Assembly: GCF_002797675.1 (NCBI RefSeq) | Contig: NZ_PGEX01000001.1 | Coordinates: forward strand, 2,790,001 to 2,854,000 | Direction of reading: 5' to 3' | Source of the DNA: Hallerella succinigenes | GTDB taxonomy: Bacteria > Fibrobacterota > Fibrobacteria > Fibrobacterales > Fibrobacteraceae | DNA: 64,000 nucleotides | Shown: in pieces, positions 16,868 through 24,642 of the stretch | Numbering within the stretch: position 1 is the stretch's first letter | Layout of the letters: every line of letters starts with the position of its first letter | The notes under the pieces: generated by a model | What the model saw: only the letters and a program-made list of their open reading frames with translations | Database searches by the model: none | Told to the model about the DNA's origin: nothing | Translations under genes and position numbers: made by a program

Positions 16868-17926
16868 ATGACGGCGGAACGTATCGATTTAGAGGCTTTA
16901 AAAAGCACAATTTCTATCACCCAGGTGGCTGAACGCTTGGGTCATTCGGTCGTACGAGGCAAAATTCGCTGTCCGTATGCGATGCGACATGCCCATGGGG
17001 ACCGTACCCCCAGCGTTTCGATTTCGGAATCCAAGGGGCTTTTTAATTGTTGGGTATGCCCGGATGTGCGTGGCGACGTCATCAAATTGGTGGAAATTTC
17101 CAAAAATTTGGACTTTAAGGGCGCCATCAGCTGGCTGCAGAATGAGTTCGGCATGCCGACGGGGAATTCGAACGAAGCCTTACCCATGCCGATGATCAAA
17201 GTTGTTCACAAGGCTCCTGAACCGGAAATCGATCCGATCCTTCGGGCAAAAATCATCCTCGCTTTTTTTGAAAAGCTCTCGCCGGTGGAAGGTTCTCCTG
17301 CGGCGCCTTGGCTTATAAAGCGCCGAATTTTCAAAAAAACCTGGGAAAAGATGCGCTTGCGCGTGATTACCGACTACGACCGGGTGAACCGTTCCTTGCT
17401 CGATCAGTTCGGACTTGAAGTTTTGCAGAAAGCGGGCCTTTTTAATGATAAGGGAAACCTGCGCTATTATAAACATCGTCTGCTTTTTCCGTATCTCGAT
17501 ACGAAGGTGATTCCGCGTTTTTTTCAGGCGCGGTCCATTGAACCGGATACGCAGCCGAAGGAATTAAACTTGCGCGGTCAGGTGCCGTTCCCGTTTCACG
17601 TTTCGTTGCTCGATGGTGAACCTGGGTGGATTTACCTGTGCGAAGGCTGCGTGGATACGCTCACGATGATCGATCGCGGGTTCCCGGCTGTGGGAATTCC
17701 GGGGGTCAAATCCTTTAAGCCAGAATGGGCTAACCTCTTTAAAAACAAGAACGTTATTGTATGCTTGGACCAGGACGAGGCTGGCAGGGCTATGACTCGT
17801 GTCGTGGTGGATGTTTTGCAAAAGGCGGGCATCAAGGCGTCTCCGCTTGGCGAAGGCATCACGGTCGAAAGTTTTAAAATGGCGGAAGGGCAGGACATCA
17901 ATTCCTGGTTCGGCGGAAAAAAGTAA
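16868..17926 (+). CDS. Short DnaG-like protein: CHC2 zinc finger plus TOPRIM
   Basis: 352 residues. An N-terminal CHC2-type zinc ribbon (RCPYAMRHAHGDRTPSV then GLFNCWVCPDVRGD, residues about 36-75) is followed by a DnaG-like middle (HRLLFPYLDTKVIPRFFQ) and a TOPRIM fold with IYLCEGCVDTLTMI (the Glu) and VIVCLDQDEAGRAM (the DxD). It is far shorter than housekeeping DnaG (about 580-650) and has no helicase-binding tail. The normal dnaG is presumably elsewhere. It may make primers for a special purpose or be a relic of an element, though no other mobile genes sit nearby. It lies divergent to murB and directly ahead of mtgA. Start is the ATG at 16868. Confidence 0.75.
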   Translation: MTAERIDLEALKSTISITQVAERLGHSVVRGKIRCPYAMRHAHGDRTPSVSISESKGLFNCWVCPDVRGDVIKLVEISKNLDFKGAISWLQNEFGMPTGNSNEALPMPMIKVVHKAPEPEIDPILRAKIILAFFEKLSPVEGSPAAPWLIKRRIFKKTWEKMRLRVITDYDRVNRSLLDQFGLEVLQKAGLFNDKGNLRYYKHRLLFPYLDTKVIPRFFQARSIEPDTQPKELNLRGQVPFPFHVSLLDGEPGWIYLCEGCVDTLTMIDRGFPAVGIPGVKSFKPEWANLFKNKNVIVCLDQDEAGRAMTRVVVDVLQKAGIKASPLGEGITVESFKMAEGQDINSWFGGKK

Positions 17927-17938
17927 TCCGCCCTTTAC

Positions 17939-17944
17939 TATATT
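17939..17944 (+). promoter_or_regulatory. -10-like box TATATT for mtgA
   Basis: TATATT ends 7 nt before the GTG at 17952 and 13 bp after the primase-like stop, with no ribosome binding site between box and start. Confidence 0.5.
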
Positions 17945-17951
17945 CGTGCCT

Positions 17952-18863
17952 GTGAAGCCTTCTCAATTAAAACAAAAAATAGTCGACTTCTGGAAGTCGC
18001 TTCCGCAGGGTTTGCGGACGGCTCTTTCGGTCATCGCTTGCGCTTTGAAATGGATTTACCGTATTGTGGACCGTTTGGTGCGGATCGCGCTGCTCGGTTT
18101 GATGTTGTATGCGATTGCATTTACTGTGGTGATGTCCGTCCTTTTGTATAAAGGTTTCGTTTACTGCTACGACATTTACGATAATGTGAAGCAGCTCGAA
18201 TTTACGAACCCGGAAATGAGCCGTTACATGGAGGCTCTGGTCGATTCGAATCCGGCAACGCAGATCAAGCATCGCTTTGTGCCTCTCGACAGCATTAGCC
18301 CGTATTTGCGGAAGGCGGTGATCGCAAGCGAAGACGCGGGCTTCTACTATCATCCGGGCTTCGATGTGCGTGCGATTGCGGAAGCTCTCGATGCGAACCG
18401 CTATTATGGCAAGACCAAGTTCGGCGCTAGTACGATTACCCAACAGCTTGCAAAGAACCTTTTCCTTTCGAGCGAACGTTCGTGGGAACGCAAGTTCAAG
18501 GAGCTCGCCTATGCGCTTCTCATGGAAAAGATTCTCGGCAAGGATCGCATTCTTGAACTGTATTTGAATTACGCCCAATGGGGCCCGAATATTTTTGGCT
18601 GCGAAATGGCGAGCCAGGCATATTTTAAAAAGAGCGCTTACAAGTTGAACCTTGACCAGTCAATCAATATGGCTGCGGTCCTTGCAAGCCCCGGAAAACA
18701 TAATCCGAATGGACGTTACAGCCGCTTTATGGCGAGTCGCCGTTCGGTGATTTACCAGAATATGTTCCCCCGACGCGACAGCTTGAAGGTGGACAGCTTG
18801 AAGGCTTTGAACACACCGCCAGATTCGTCGGCAGCAAGTGGGGAAACAAGCGTTTCGAACTGA
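17952..18863 (+). CDS. mtgA: Monofunctional peptidoglycan glycosyltransferase
   Basis: About 303 residues from a GTG start at 17952 (another GTG lies at 17946); there is no nearby in-frame ATG. The order is a short cytoplasmic head, one transmembrane helix (LLGLMLYAIAFTVVMSVLLY) and a GT51 domain with ASEDAGFYYHPGFD (catalytic Glu), FGASTITQQLAKNLFLS and a KILELYLN-like RILELYLNYAQWG. There is no transpeptidase domain, so it only polymerises lipid II into glycan strands on the outer face of the inner membrane. A Ser-rich tail of about 35 residues follows. The TATATT box just upstream supports the GTG. Confidence 0.88.
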   Translation: MKPSQLKQKIVDFWKSLPQGLRTALSVIACALKWIYRIVDRLVRIALLGLMLYAIAFTVVMSVLLYKGFVYCYDIYDNVKQLEFTNPEMSRYMEALVDSNPATQIKHRFVPLDSISPYLRKAVIASEDAGFYYHPGFDVRAIAEALDANRYYGKTKFGASTITQQLAKNLFLSSERSWERKFKELAYALLMEKILGKDRILELYLNYAQWGPNIFGCEMASQAYFKKSAYKLNLDQSINMAAVLASPGKHNPNGRYSRFMASRRSVIYQNMFPRRDSLKVDSLKALNTPPDSSAASGETSVSN

Positions 18864-18972
18864 TTTTGCGTGAAATCAATCACGTTTAGTAACCCCATGG
18901 CTTGGCGATTATGTAGTGCCGTCGTTCTATGCCTTGTATAACTCCGTTCTGCTGCGGTGGATTTTGATTTTC

Positions 18973-18978
18973 TATATT
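18973..18978 (+). promoter_or_regulatory. -10-like box TATATT for purB
   Basis: TATATT in TTTTCTATATTTATT lies 28 nt before the ATG at 19007. Unlike the leaderless cases, AAAGGA is present ahead of this start. Confidence 0.5.
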
Positions 18979-19006
18979 TATTCTGTAAATCAACAAAGGA
19001 TTTTAT

Positions 19007-20449
19007 ATGCGCAATGAGTTCGAAAGCCCGCTGATCAAGCGTTATGCCTCCAAGGAAATGAGTTTCATCTTCAGTCCGCAGTACAAGTTCGAGACTTGGC
19101 GTAAGCTGTGGATCTATCTCGCCGAATCCGAAATGGAACTTGGTCTTCCGATTACACAGGAACAGGTGGACGAACTCAAGTCACACGCAACGGACATCAA
19201 CTTTGACGTGGCGGAAGCGGAAGAAAAGCGTCGCCGTCATGACGTGATGAGCCACGTTTACGCTTACGGTGTTCAGTGCCCGAAGGCTAAGGGCATTATT
19301 CACCTTGGTGCGACGTCCGCATTCGTCGGTGACAATACCGATTTGATCCAGATGAAGCAGGGCCTTATCCTTGTGCGCAAGCGCCTTTGCCGTGTGATGG
19401 ACAAGCTTTCCAAGTTTGCGATGGAATACAAGGACATGCCGCAGCTCGGTGCAACGCACTTCCAAGCGGCACAACTCACGACTGTGGGCAAGCGCGCTTG
19501 CCTTTGGCTGCAGGACATGCTGATTGACCTCGAAGAATTGAATTTCCTCATTAAGGTCCTTCCGTTCCGCGGCGTGAAGGGTACGACCGGTACGCAGGCA
19601 AGCTTCATGGACCTCTTCAACGGCGACGAAGAAAAGATCATGGAACTCGACCGTCGTGTGACTGAAAAGGCTGGCTTCGAACGCGTTCTCACCATCACCG
19701 GCCAGACCTACACCCGCAAGTGGGATAACCGCGTAAACCAGGTGCTCAGTTCCATCGCTCAGTCTCTGCACAAGTTCGCCACCGACATGCGCCTGATGCA
19801 GGGCGTGAAGGAAGTGGAAGAACCGTTCGAAAAGACGCAGATCGGCTCCAGCGCCATGGCTTACAAGCGTAACCCGATGAGGAGCGAACGCATTTGCTCC
19901 CTCGCTCGTTTCGTGATGGCTCAAGTGAACAGCACCGCCTTCACCCAGGCAACGCAGTGGTTCGAACGCACCCTCGACGATAGCGCAAACAAGCGTCTCG
20001 CCATTCCGGAAGCGTTCCTCGCCATGGATGCCATGCTCATCATCGCCGAGAACGTCACCAACGGCCTCGTCGTTTACCCGAAGGTCATCGAAAAGCGCAT
20101 CATGGCCGAACTTCCGTTCATGGCTACCGAAAACATCATCATGGAAGGAGTCAAGAACGGTGGCGACCGTCAGGAACTCCACGAAGAAATCCGCGTGATG
20201 AGTATGGAAGCGGGCAAGGTCGTGAAGGAACAGGGCAAGGATAACGATCTCCTTGAACGCGTTCTCAAAAATGAAAAGTTCCAGAAGCTCGGTATCACTG
20301 AAGCGAAGCTCAAGGAAATCCTCGACCTCCGCAAGTTCGTGGGCCGCGCTCCGGGGCAGGTGGTGAAGTTTGTCGGCGACGAAGTTCTTCCGGCGATTGA
20401 AGCCGTTCCTGATTGGAATGTTTTGGATGCCGGTGAACTGAAGGTCTAA
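19007..20449 (+). CDS. purB: Adenylosuccinate lyase
   Basis: 480-residue fumarase/aspartase-superfamily enzyme that releases fumarate twice in purine synthesis (SAICAR to AICAR, adenylosuccinate to AMP). The superfamily signature is [14 protein letters not shown], with the flexible-loop serine in GSSAMAY; the N-terminal [12 protein letters not shown] and [14 protein letters not shown] blocks supply the other catalytic residues. The length and N-terminus resemble the long, eukaryote-like lyase group rather than the short Bacillus type. Monocistronic, with its own promoter and a leader with AAAGGA. Confidence 0.94.
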   Translation: MRNEFESPLIKRYASKEMSFIFSPQYKFETWRKLWIYLAESEMELGLPITQEQVDELKSHATDINFDVAEAEEKRRRHDVMSHVYAYGVQCPKAKGIIHLGATSAFVGDNTDLIQMKQGLILVRKRLCRVMDKLSKFAMEYKDMPQLGATHFQAAQLTTVGKRACLWLQDMLIDLEELNFLIKVLPFRGVKGTTGTQASFMDLFNGDEEKIMELDRRVTEKAGFERVLTITGQTYTRKWDNRVNQVLSSIAQSLHKFATDMRLMQGVKEVEEPFEKTQIGSSAMAYKRNPMRSERICSLARFVMAQVNSTAFTQATQWFERTLDDSANKRLAIPEAFLAMDAMLIIAENVTNGLVVYPKVIEKRIMAELPFMATENIIMEGVKNGGDRQELHEEIRVMSMEAGKVVKEQGKDNDLLERVLKNEKFQKLGITEAKLKEILDLRKFVGRAPGQVVKFVGDEVLPAIEAVPDWNVLDAGELKV

Positions 20450-20581
20450 GCCATTTTCCCTATAACACGTCGCGATTCGTCGTTGCTCGGGCTTTTACAT
20501 ACGGAAAGTACGCTGCAATCCTTCGTGCCTTGTCTTGCTCGGTTCTAAAAATAGAGTAAGGCTCAGTTTTAAGGAAATGTG

Positions 20582-20613
20582 AAAACGGTGGAATGCAAGT
20601 TTCGCCGTTTTTT
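20582..20613. terminator. Bidirectional terminator between purB and the Xer gene
   Basis: AAAACGG pairs with CCGTTTT over a 16-nt loop and is followed by T residues rightward; leftward it also ends in a short T-run. Confidence 0.55.
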
Positions 20614-20625
20614 GTTTGGGTGGAA

Positions 20626-21519
20626 TTAGCGTTTGCCGATTTCGCGTGGGTGGAAGGTGCGGTGTTCTTCCTGAATCATCTGGTCGCTGATGTGCGTATA
20701 GATCTGCGTGGTGGTCACGTTTGCGTGTCCGAGCAGTTCCTGTAAAACGCGCAGGTCCATACCGGCTTCAAGACAGTGCGTCGCGAAGCTGTGGCGGAAT
20801 GTGTGCGGCGTAACATGCTTGTTCAAGTGCGCGGTGTATTTTTGAATCAGCTTCCACGCTCCCATGCGGGTCATTTTGCCGCCGCGGGAATTTAAGATGA
20901 TGGTATCGGATTTAGGAGAAAGTGCAAGTCGCGGCCCCTGCATCCAGGCCTTTAAATTTTCTTTCGCCTTTTCGCCGAGCGGGACGAGCCTTTGCTTGTT
21001 TCCCTTGCCGATCGGTGTAATCCATTCGTTTTCGAAGTCAATGTCTTGAATGCGAATGGAAAGCGCTTCTGCAATGCGGAGCCCTTCTGAATAAAGTAAT
21101 TCAAGAAGCGCCGTGTCGCGTTCCGGAGCCTTGGAAAGTTCCTGAATTTTTTCAAAGATGCTATCGACTTCTTCTCGGGTCAGGCACTGTGGCAGGTAAT
21201 GGCCGATGCGCGGGGTCGCGAGCAGGCTGTCGGTGGAGTAGGGGAATACCTTTTCACGCAAAAGGAATTTGAGGAATCCGCGAAGGCTCGAAAAGTGCCT
21301 TGCCACGGAAGTCGGACTGTAGTCTTCTCTGCCGGCGATTTGCGTCAAAAATTCGTCTAGGTTTTCGGGCTTGAGATCGCTGATTTTGGACTCGCGTTCG
21401 TCTGCCCAGTACACAAAATGGCGCAGGTCTTCTTCGTAGCTCTGGATTGTAGCTTGGGACAGATTACGTTCTACGCCCAAGAACGAGAGATAAGAATCTA
21501 ACCATTCACCATTTTCCAT
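20626..21519 (-). CDS. Tyrosine recombinase, XerC/XerD type
   Basis: 297 residues. An N-terminal SAM-like core-binding domain (LDSYLSFLGVERNLSQATIQ, residues about 6-90) is followed by the catalytic domain with all expected residues: Arg in SEGLRIAEALSI, Lys in GKGNKQRLVPLG, HTFRHSFATH, LGHANVTTTQIYTH and the tyrosine nucleophile therein. The size and lack of extra domains fit chromosome-dimer resolution at dif with FtsK, whose gene lies 9 kb away. XerC and XerD cannot be told apart here. The start is ATG 21519; an in-frame TTG at 21528 is possible. Confidence 0.88.
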   Translation of the reverse strand: MENGEWLDSYLSFLGVERNLSQATIQSYEEDLRHFVYWADERESKISDLKPENLDEFLTQIAGREDYSPTSVARHFSSLRGFLKFLLREKVFPYSTDSLLATPRIGHYLPQCLTREEVDSIFEKIQELSKAPERDTALLELLYSEGLRIAEALSIRIQDIDFENEWITPIGKGNKQRLVPLGEKAKENLKAWMQGPRLALSPKSDTIILNSRGGKMTRMGAWKLIQKYTAHLNKHVTPHTFRHSFATHCLEAGMDLRVLQELLGHANVTTTQIYTHISDQMIQEEHRTFHPREIGKR

Positions 21520-21528
21520 GATTTCCAA

Positions 21529-21534
21529 AATATA
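21529..21534 (-). promoter_or_regulatory. -10-like box TATATT for the Xer gene
   Basis: Read leftward, TATATT ends 9 nt before the ATG at 21519, with no ribosome binding site. Confidence 0.5.
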
Positions 21535-21631
21535 TTTAACTCTGAATAAGAAAAAATTTGATTATTTCTTGCAAATTCCCCTTGCCACTCGTTTTTGCTT
21601 TTTTTATAATTGTGCGCGTCGATGACGACAT

Positions 21632-21704
<73 letters not shown>

Positions 21705-21764
21705 CGAAACAAATACCAACGTTCGCGTAAGCACCGTCCTTTAGGCTTTGGCTGCAGCGGACAC

Positions 21765-21837
<73 letters not shown>

Positions 21838-21838
21838 T

Positions 21839-21872
21839 AAAGCCCCTTTTTGAACAGAAAAGGGGCTTTTTC
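21839..21872 (+). terminator. Terminator after the tRNA-Lys pair
   Basis: AAAGCCCCTTTT pairs perfectly with AAAAGGGGCTTT around TGAACAG and ends in a T-run. It implies that both tRNAs share one transcript. Confidence 0.9.
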
Positions 21873-22053
21873 TTTGCGTTCAGAAAAATCGGCAGGGACG
21901 GAACGAAGTCCGGAAACGGTAATTTTTAGAATCTGCAAAGTCGGGCTCCGGAGAATGGGACGGCAAGGAACGGATTCTCTTTTTCACCATTAAAAAATTT
22001 GATGTAAGCCAGAGTAAGCTTCATTTATGCAATAGAAATATTAAACGTTTTTC

Positions 22054-22345
22054 ATGGACGGTCGCCCGTTCGACTTTTACACGGGTTTCAAGGCTTCGTA
22101 TTCGAAACCTAGAGCCTGGAAAGCGGTGAACGCCTCGTCCACGAAGCAGTCGAGCACGGATGTATAACCGGCTCCGTCCATTCCATTGAACCGCTCGAGT
22201 TCGAGATCGAGTACGTCGAGAAGAACAAGAAGTATACCACCAGGGAAGTAGCGAAGAAGGCGTACGAGAAGGCGCTCGCGGGCGTCAAGTTCCAGAAGGG
22301 CGTTCGACAAGGCCGAAAAGCGTGCCGCAGAGGTAAACAGTCCCT
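22054..22345 (+). pseudogene. Decayed protein-coding fragment with foreign codon use
   Basis: Coding-like sequence broken across frames. One frame from an ATG at 22054 gives MDGRPFDFYTGFKASYSK before a stop; another over about 22150-22295 gives LEFEIEYVEKNKKYTTREVA and KKAYEKALAGVKF; a third continues as AFDKAEKRAAEVNS after what looks like a one-base slip near 22300. The middle part uses GAG for Glu repeatedly and is GC-rich, unlike the GAA-preferring genes around it. It lies just downstream of the tRNA pair, a common insertion spot. No family recognised. The rest of the 534-bp gap (21838-22371) holds the terminator and nothing else seen. Confidence 0.4.
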
Positions 22346-22371
22346 CGGAACTGTTGGGTAGAGATTCTTTG

Positions 22372-23190
22372 TTATTTATAACTAATGGTAACGGTCCATT
22401 CCAAATCGCAATCTTCTGCTTCGCTGTCGTTTTGCATAATGGGTGTATCGATCTTGTTACCAGCGTCATGAATGATGTAGGAATAGCCCGAAGAATGAAT
22501 CACATTTGCTTCAATAACGTTGCGTTCAAATACAATTGGGCAAATGTAAATCTTATTCACGCCGCCAGAAAAAACTTTTGTGAAATATTGGTGCCCGGTC
22601 CATTTGCCAACATCTTCTCCGATTTTGAACACGTCGGTCTGTACGGAGTCTACCAGTTTGTCGTCTGCATAAGTTTTGATTTGGAATTTAACGCCAGGAT
22701 CGCCATCTGAATAATTTCCTTTGTGAGAGTTGTATTCTTCCCAGTTGTCGGAAACCTGTTTGAATAAGGTGAGATCAATTTCTACTGTAAATTCCTTGTA
22801 CAAGAAAGACTCTTTTTCATCCTTGTATTCGGTTTCCATGGACGAACTATAGTAAACAGTTTGGTCAATCACTGAACTACTTGAGTAAACAGTTTGGTCA
22901 ATCACTGAACTACTGGAGGATTTTACAGCGCTCACCCATGTGTAGTTGCCGTTTTTATTGCTACAGGTGTAATCTTCGCCTTCTTCAGAAACGTATAATG
23001 TTTCGTTTTTGTTTTTGCTAGAACATTCGCCAAGTTCATAAACTGTTTTAACGCTTGTTCTTTCGGCGCTAGAACTGCTTTCTTCGTAGCTTGTTTCTGC
23101 GTTTGTTGAGGAACTGCTGTCATTGCCGCAAGCGGCAATGAACGATAATACGAGAATGCTCGCAAAGCCTGAGATGAATTTTGCTTTCAT
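22372..23190 (-). CDS. Serine-rich lipoprotein with tandem repeat
   Basis: 272 residues. Lipoprotein signal peptide with lipobox IAAC (Cys about 21), then low-complexity Ser-rich linkers (GNDSSSSTN, ESSSSAE) of the kind frequent in Fibrobacter lipoproteins. A small Cys-containing segment (GECSSKNKN to YTCSNKNGNY) is followed by a duplicated SSSSVIDQTVY unit, then an extended beta-rich domain (about 120-272). It is exported and lipid-anchored; function unknown. Base composition is clearly more AT-rich than its neighbours. The ATG is preceded by GGAGA. Its long leader region may include the structured RNA at 23253-23431. Confidence 0.8.
   Translation of the reverse strand: MKAKFISGFASILVLSFIAACGNDSSSSTNAETSYEESSSSAERTSVKTVYELGECSSKNKNETLYVSEEGEDYTCSNKNGNYTWVSAVKSSSSSVIDQTVYSSSSVIDQTVYYSSSMETEYKDEKESFLYKEFTVEIDLTLFKQVSDNWEEYNSHKGNYSDGDPGVKFQIKTYADDKLVDSVQTDVFKIGEDVGKWTGHQYFTKVFSGGVNKIYICPIVFERNVIEANVIHSSGYSYIIHDAGNKIDTPIMQNDSEAEDCDLEWTVTISYK
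22852..22917. repeat. Two tandem 33-bp repeats inside the lipoprotein gene
   Basis: The units at 22852-22884 and 22885-22917 differ at one base (ACTTGA versus ACTGGA). They encode the repeated SSSSVIDQTVY linker, an in-frame unit of 11 codons that could change in copy number. Confidence 0.85.
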
Positions 23191-23252
23191 ATTGTCTCCG
23201 TTTTGAAAAATTCAACTGCGGAGTCCGTCTTGTTCAAGGATGCTGTCCAAAC

Positions 23253-23431
23253 AAAAAAAGTGTGGAATCGCAGGTGCCCTAAACAGCTGAGGTAACGACC
23301 AAGTAAACCTTATCGTCTAATAGGCACAAACGACCCACACCACGAGGTGTGAGTAATCGGCCTTATTCCTAGACGATGAATTTGTGGTCGTTTTTCAGCT
23401 GTCCGAATAAGAGCGAACTCTAAACTATGTC
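23253..23431 (-). ncRNA. Candidate structured RNA, about 180 nt
   Basis: A long imperfect hairpin of nested helices, in plus-strand coordinates: 23283-23290 with 23395-23402; 23294-23301 with 23385-23392; 23312-23319 with 23370-23377; 23320-23325 with 23360-23366 (one bulge); and 23336-23341 with 23346-23351 closing a 4-nt loop. Read leftward, a TATATT box at 23438-23443 lies just upstream and seven T residues follow at 23253-23259, so a separate RNA of about 180 nt, or a leader of the lipoprotein gene, is likely. AACGACC occurs twice (23294-23300 and 23329-23335), so two exclusive pairings with 23385-23392 are possible. The size is like 6S RNA, but I cannot match any known class. Confidence 0.55.
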
Positions 23432-23437
23432 AATGCA

Positions 23438-23443
23438 AATATA
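23438..23443 (-). promoter_or_regulatory. -10-like box for the structured RNA
   Basis: TATATT read leftward, about 7 nt before the proposed RNA start. Confidence 0.4.
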
Positions 23444-23473
23444 ATAAAAAAATGTCGATTTCCAATTTTTGAG

Positions 23474-23487
23474 AACACTTAAGTGTT
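23474..23487. promoter_or_regulatory. Perfect 14-bp palindrome AACACTTAAGTGTT
   Basis: A perfect inverted repeat about 45-55 bp upstream of the proposed RNA start and in no gene. It could be an operator. The remainder of the 370-bp gap (23191-23560) has nothing else recognised. Confidence 0.4.
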
Positions 23488-23560
23488 GACATCCGCATGA
23501 CGACCCGGCGATCATTCCGTTGCTGAAAATGTCAAGGGCCGTCCGTTAGGCGGAAAGACT

Positions 23561-24469
23561 TTACGAGCAGCGGATAATGCGTCCGATGCGCAGAATGGAC
23601 TTTTTGCCAAGGCCGTTCAGTTTGCGAAGACGGCTAACGGTCGTATGGTACTTGCGGGCGATCTTTCCGAGCGTATCGCCTCGGCGCACCTTGTGGTAAC
23701 GGTGTTTGCTCGCTTCTTTTTGCAGAGCGGCGTATTCGCCTTCAAAAACGACCGACGGCAGTTTGATCTTTTCTTGCACGAACGTGTGATTGGCAAAATC
23801 GAAATAGTCGTTCGGGTTTAAAGGAGTATCCCCGACGCGCATTTCAAAATGCAGGTGTGGACCCGTGGAACGACCCGTGCTGCCGCCGAGACCGATGACT
23901 TCGCCCGCTTTGACTATTTGACCAACCTTGACATACTGCTTGGAAAGGTGTGCGTAGACGGTGCGTGTGACACCGCAGCCCGTATGATCCAGTACAATGT
24001 AACGGCCATAGCCGCGGCGTTCGTAACGGACCCGTGCAACGCGTCCCGGAAATGAGGCTCGAATGGTATCGCCGCGGCGAAGTCCAATGTCGATGCCCTT
24101 GTGGATGCGGTAATGTCTAAATCCGAAGGGAGAAGTGATACGGGTGCTTTCAAGCGGAAGGGCTGCCTGCGTCATATCGATTTCGACCGTGTCAATCTGC
24201 GTCGCTTCGGCGATGGAATCGATCATGTTGTCGATGGCGGAGGCTTCGTCCAAAAATTCGTCCGGTTCGCTGCCTTCCGGTCCCGCGTTGAATCCGGGAA
24301 GGAATGGTGCGAATGCGTTCGAGTCAGAATCTTCTACAGGGGATTCGTCTTCGTGAAGAATGAAGCTTACGGACGGGCTGTACGAGACGATTTCTTCACT
24401 CGGATAAGTTCCCGCAGCAAAGGCACTTGCGGCAAAAAAGGCTGTGATAACAGAAATCGTTTTTCTCAT
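23561..24469 (-). CDS. M23 metallopeptidase with C-terminal LysM
   Basis: About 302 residues from the ATG at 24469, which opens a signal peptide (MRKTISVITAFFAASAFAAG). An acidic, unstructured stretch (about 25-105) precedes the M23 (LytM) domain with zinc ligands in HYRIHKGIDIG and HLHFE and the conserved SPFGFR and GSTGRSTGPH blocks. A LysM repeat (HKVRRGDTLGKIARKYHTT) closes the protein. It should cut or regulate the cutting of peptidoglycan cross-bridges in the periplasm. All zinc-binding motifs look intact, so it is probably active rather than an EnvC-type activator. LysM at the C-terminus is the less common order. Confidence 0.9.
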   Translation of the reverse strand: MRKTISVITAFFAASAFAAGTYPSEEIVSYSPSVSFILHEDESPVEDSDSNAFAPFLPGFNAGPEGSEPDEFLDEASAIDNMIDSIAEATQIDTVEIDMTQAALPLESTRITSPFGFRHYRIHKGIDIGLRRGDTIRASFPGRVARVRYERRGYGRYIVLDHTGCGVTRTVYAHLSKQYVKVGQIVKAGEVIGLGGSTGRSTGPHLHFEMRVGDTPLNPNDYFDFANHTFVQEKIKLPSVVFEGEYAALQKEASKHRYHKVRRGDTLGKIARKYHTTVSRLRKLNGLGKKSILRIGRIIRCS

Positions 24470-24562
24470 AGGTAGGTGCAAAATAAAAATTTTAATTGGA
24501 ATGTAAAGTTTACTGGGAGTCCTCGTTTCGAAAAGCGTTGCCATTAGACGCCGTTTTCTTGC

Positions 24563-24568
24563 TATATT
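24563..24568 (+). promoter_or_regulatory. -10-like box TATATT for glyQS
   Basis: TATATT in TTGCTATATTTGG gives a leader of about 68 nt that can form a small CCTATC/GGTAGG hairpin. AAAAGGA sits before the ATG at 24643. Confidence 0.5.
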
Positions 24569-24642
24569 TGGAAAAAGTCAGGGCCTATCATCCAGGTAGG
24601 TTCCTAGTCGCGCCTAAAAAAAGGCTCTAAAAGGATTATATC

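Noticed and set aside
22077-22469. 130-codon leftward frame
   Set aside because: It lies opposite the decayed fragment and overlaps the lipoprotein gene, with no ribosome site or recognisable domain.
23253-23431. Integron attC site or transposon end
   Set aside because: The paired arms lack the RYYYAAC/GTTRRRY core in the right place, and no integrase, cassette or target duplication is nearby.
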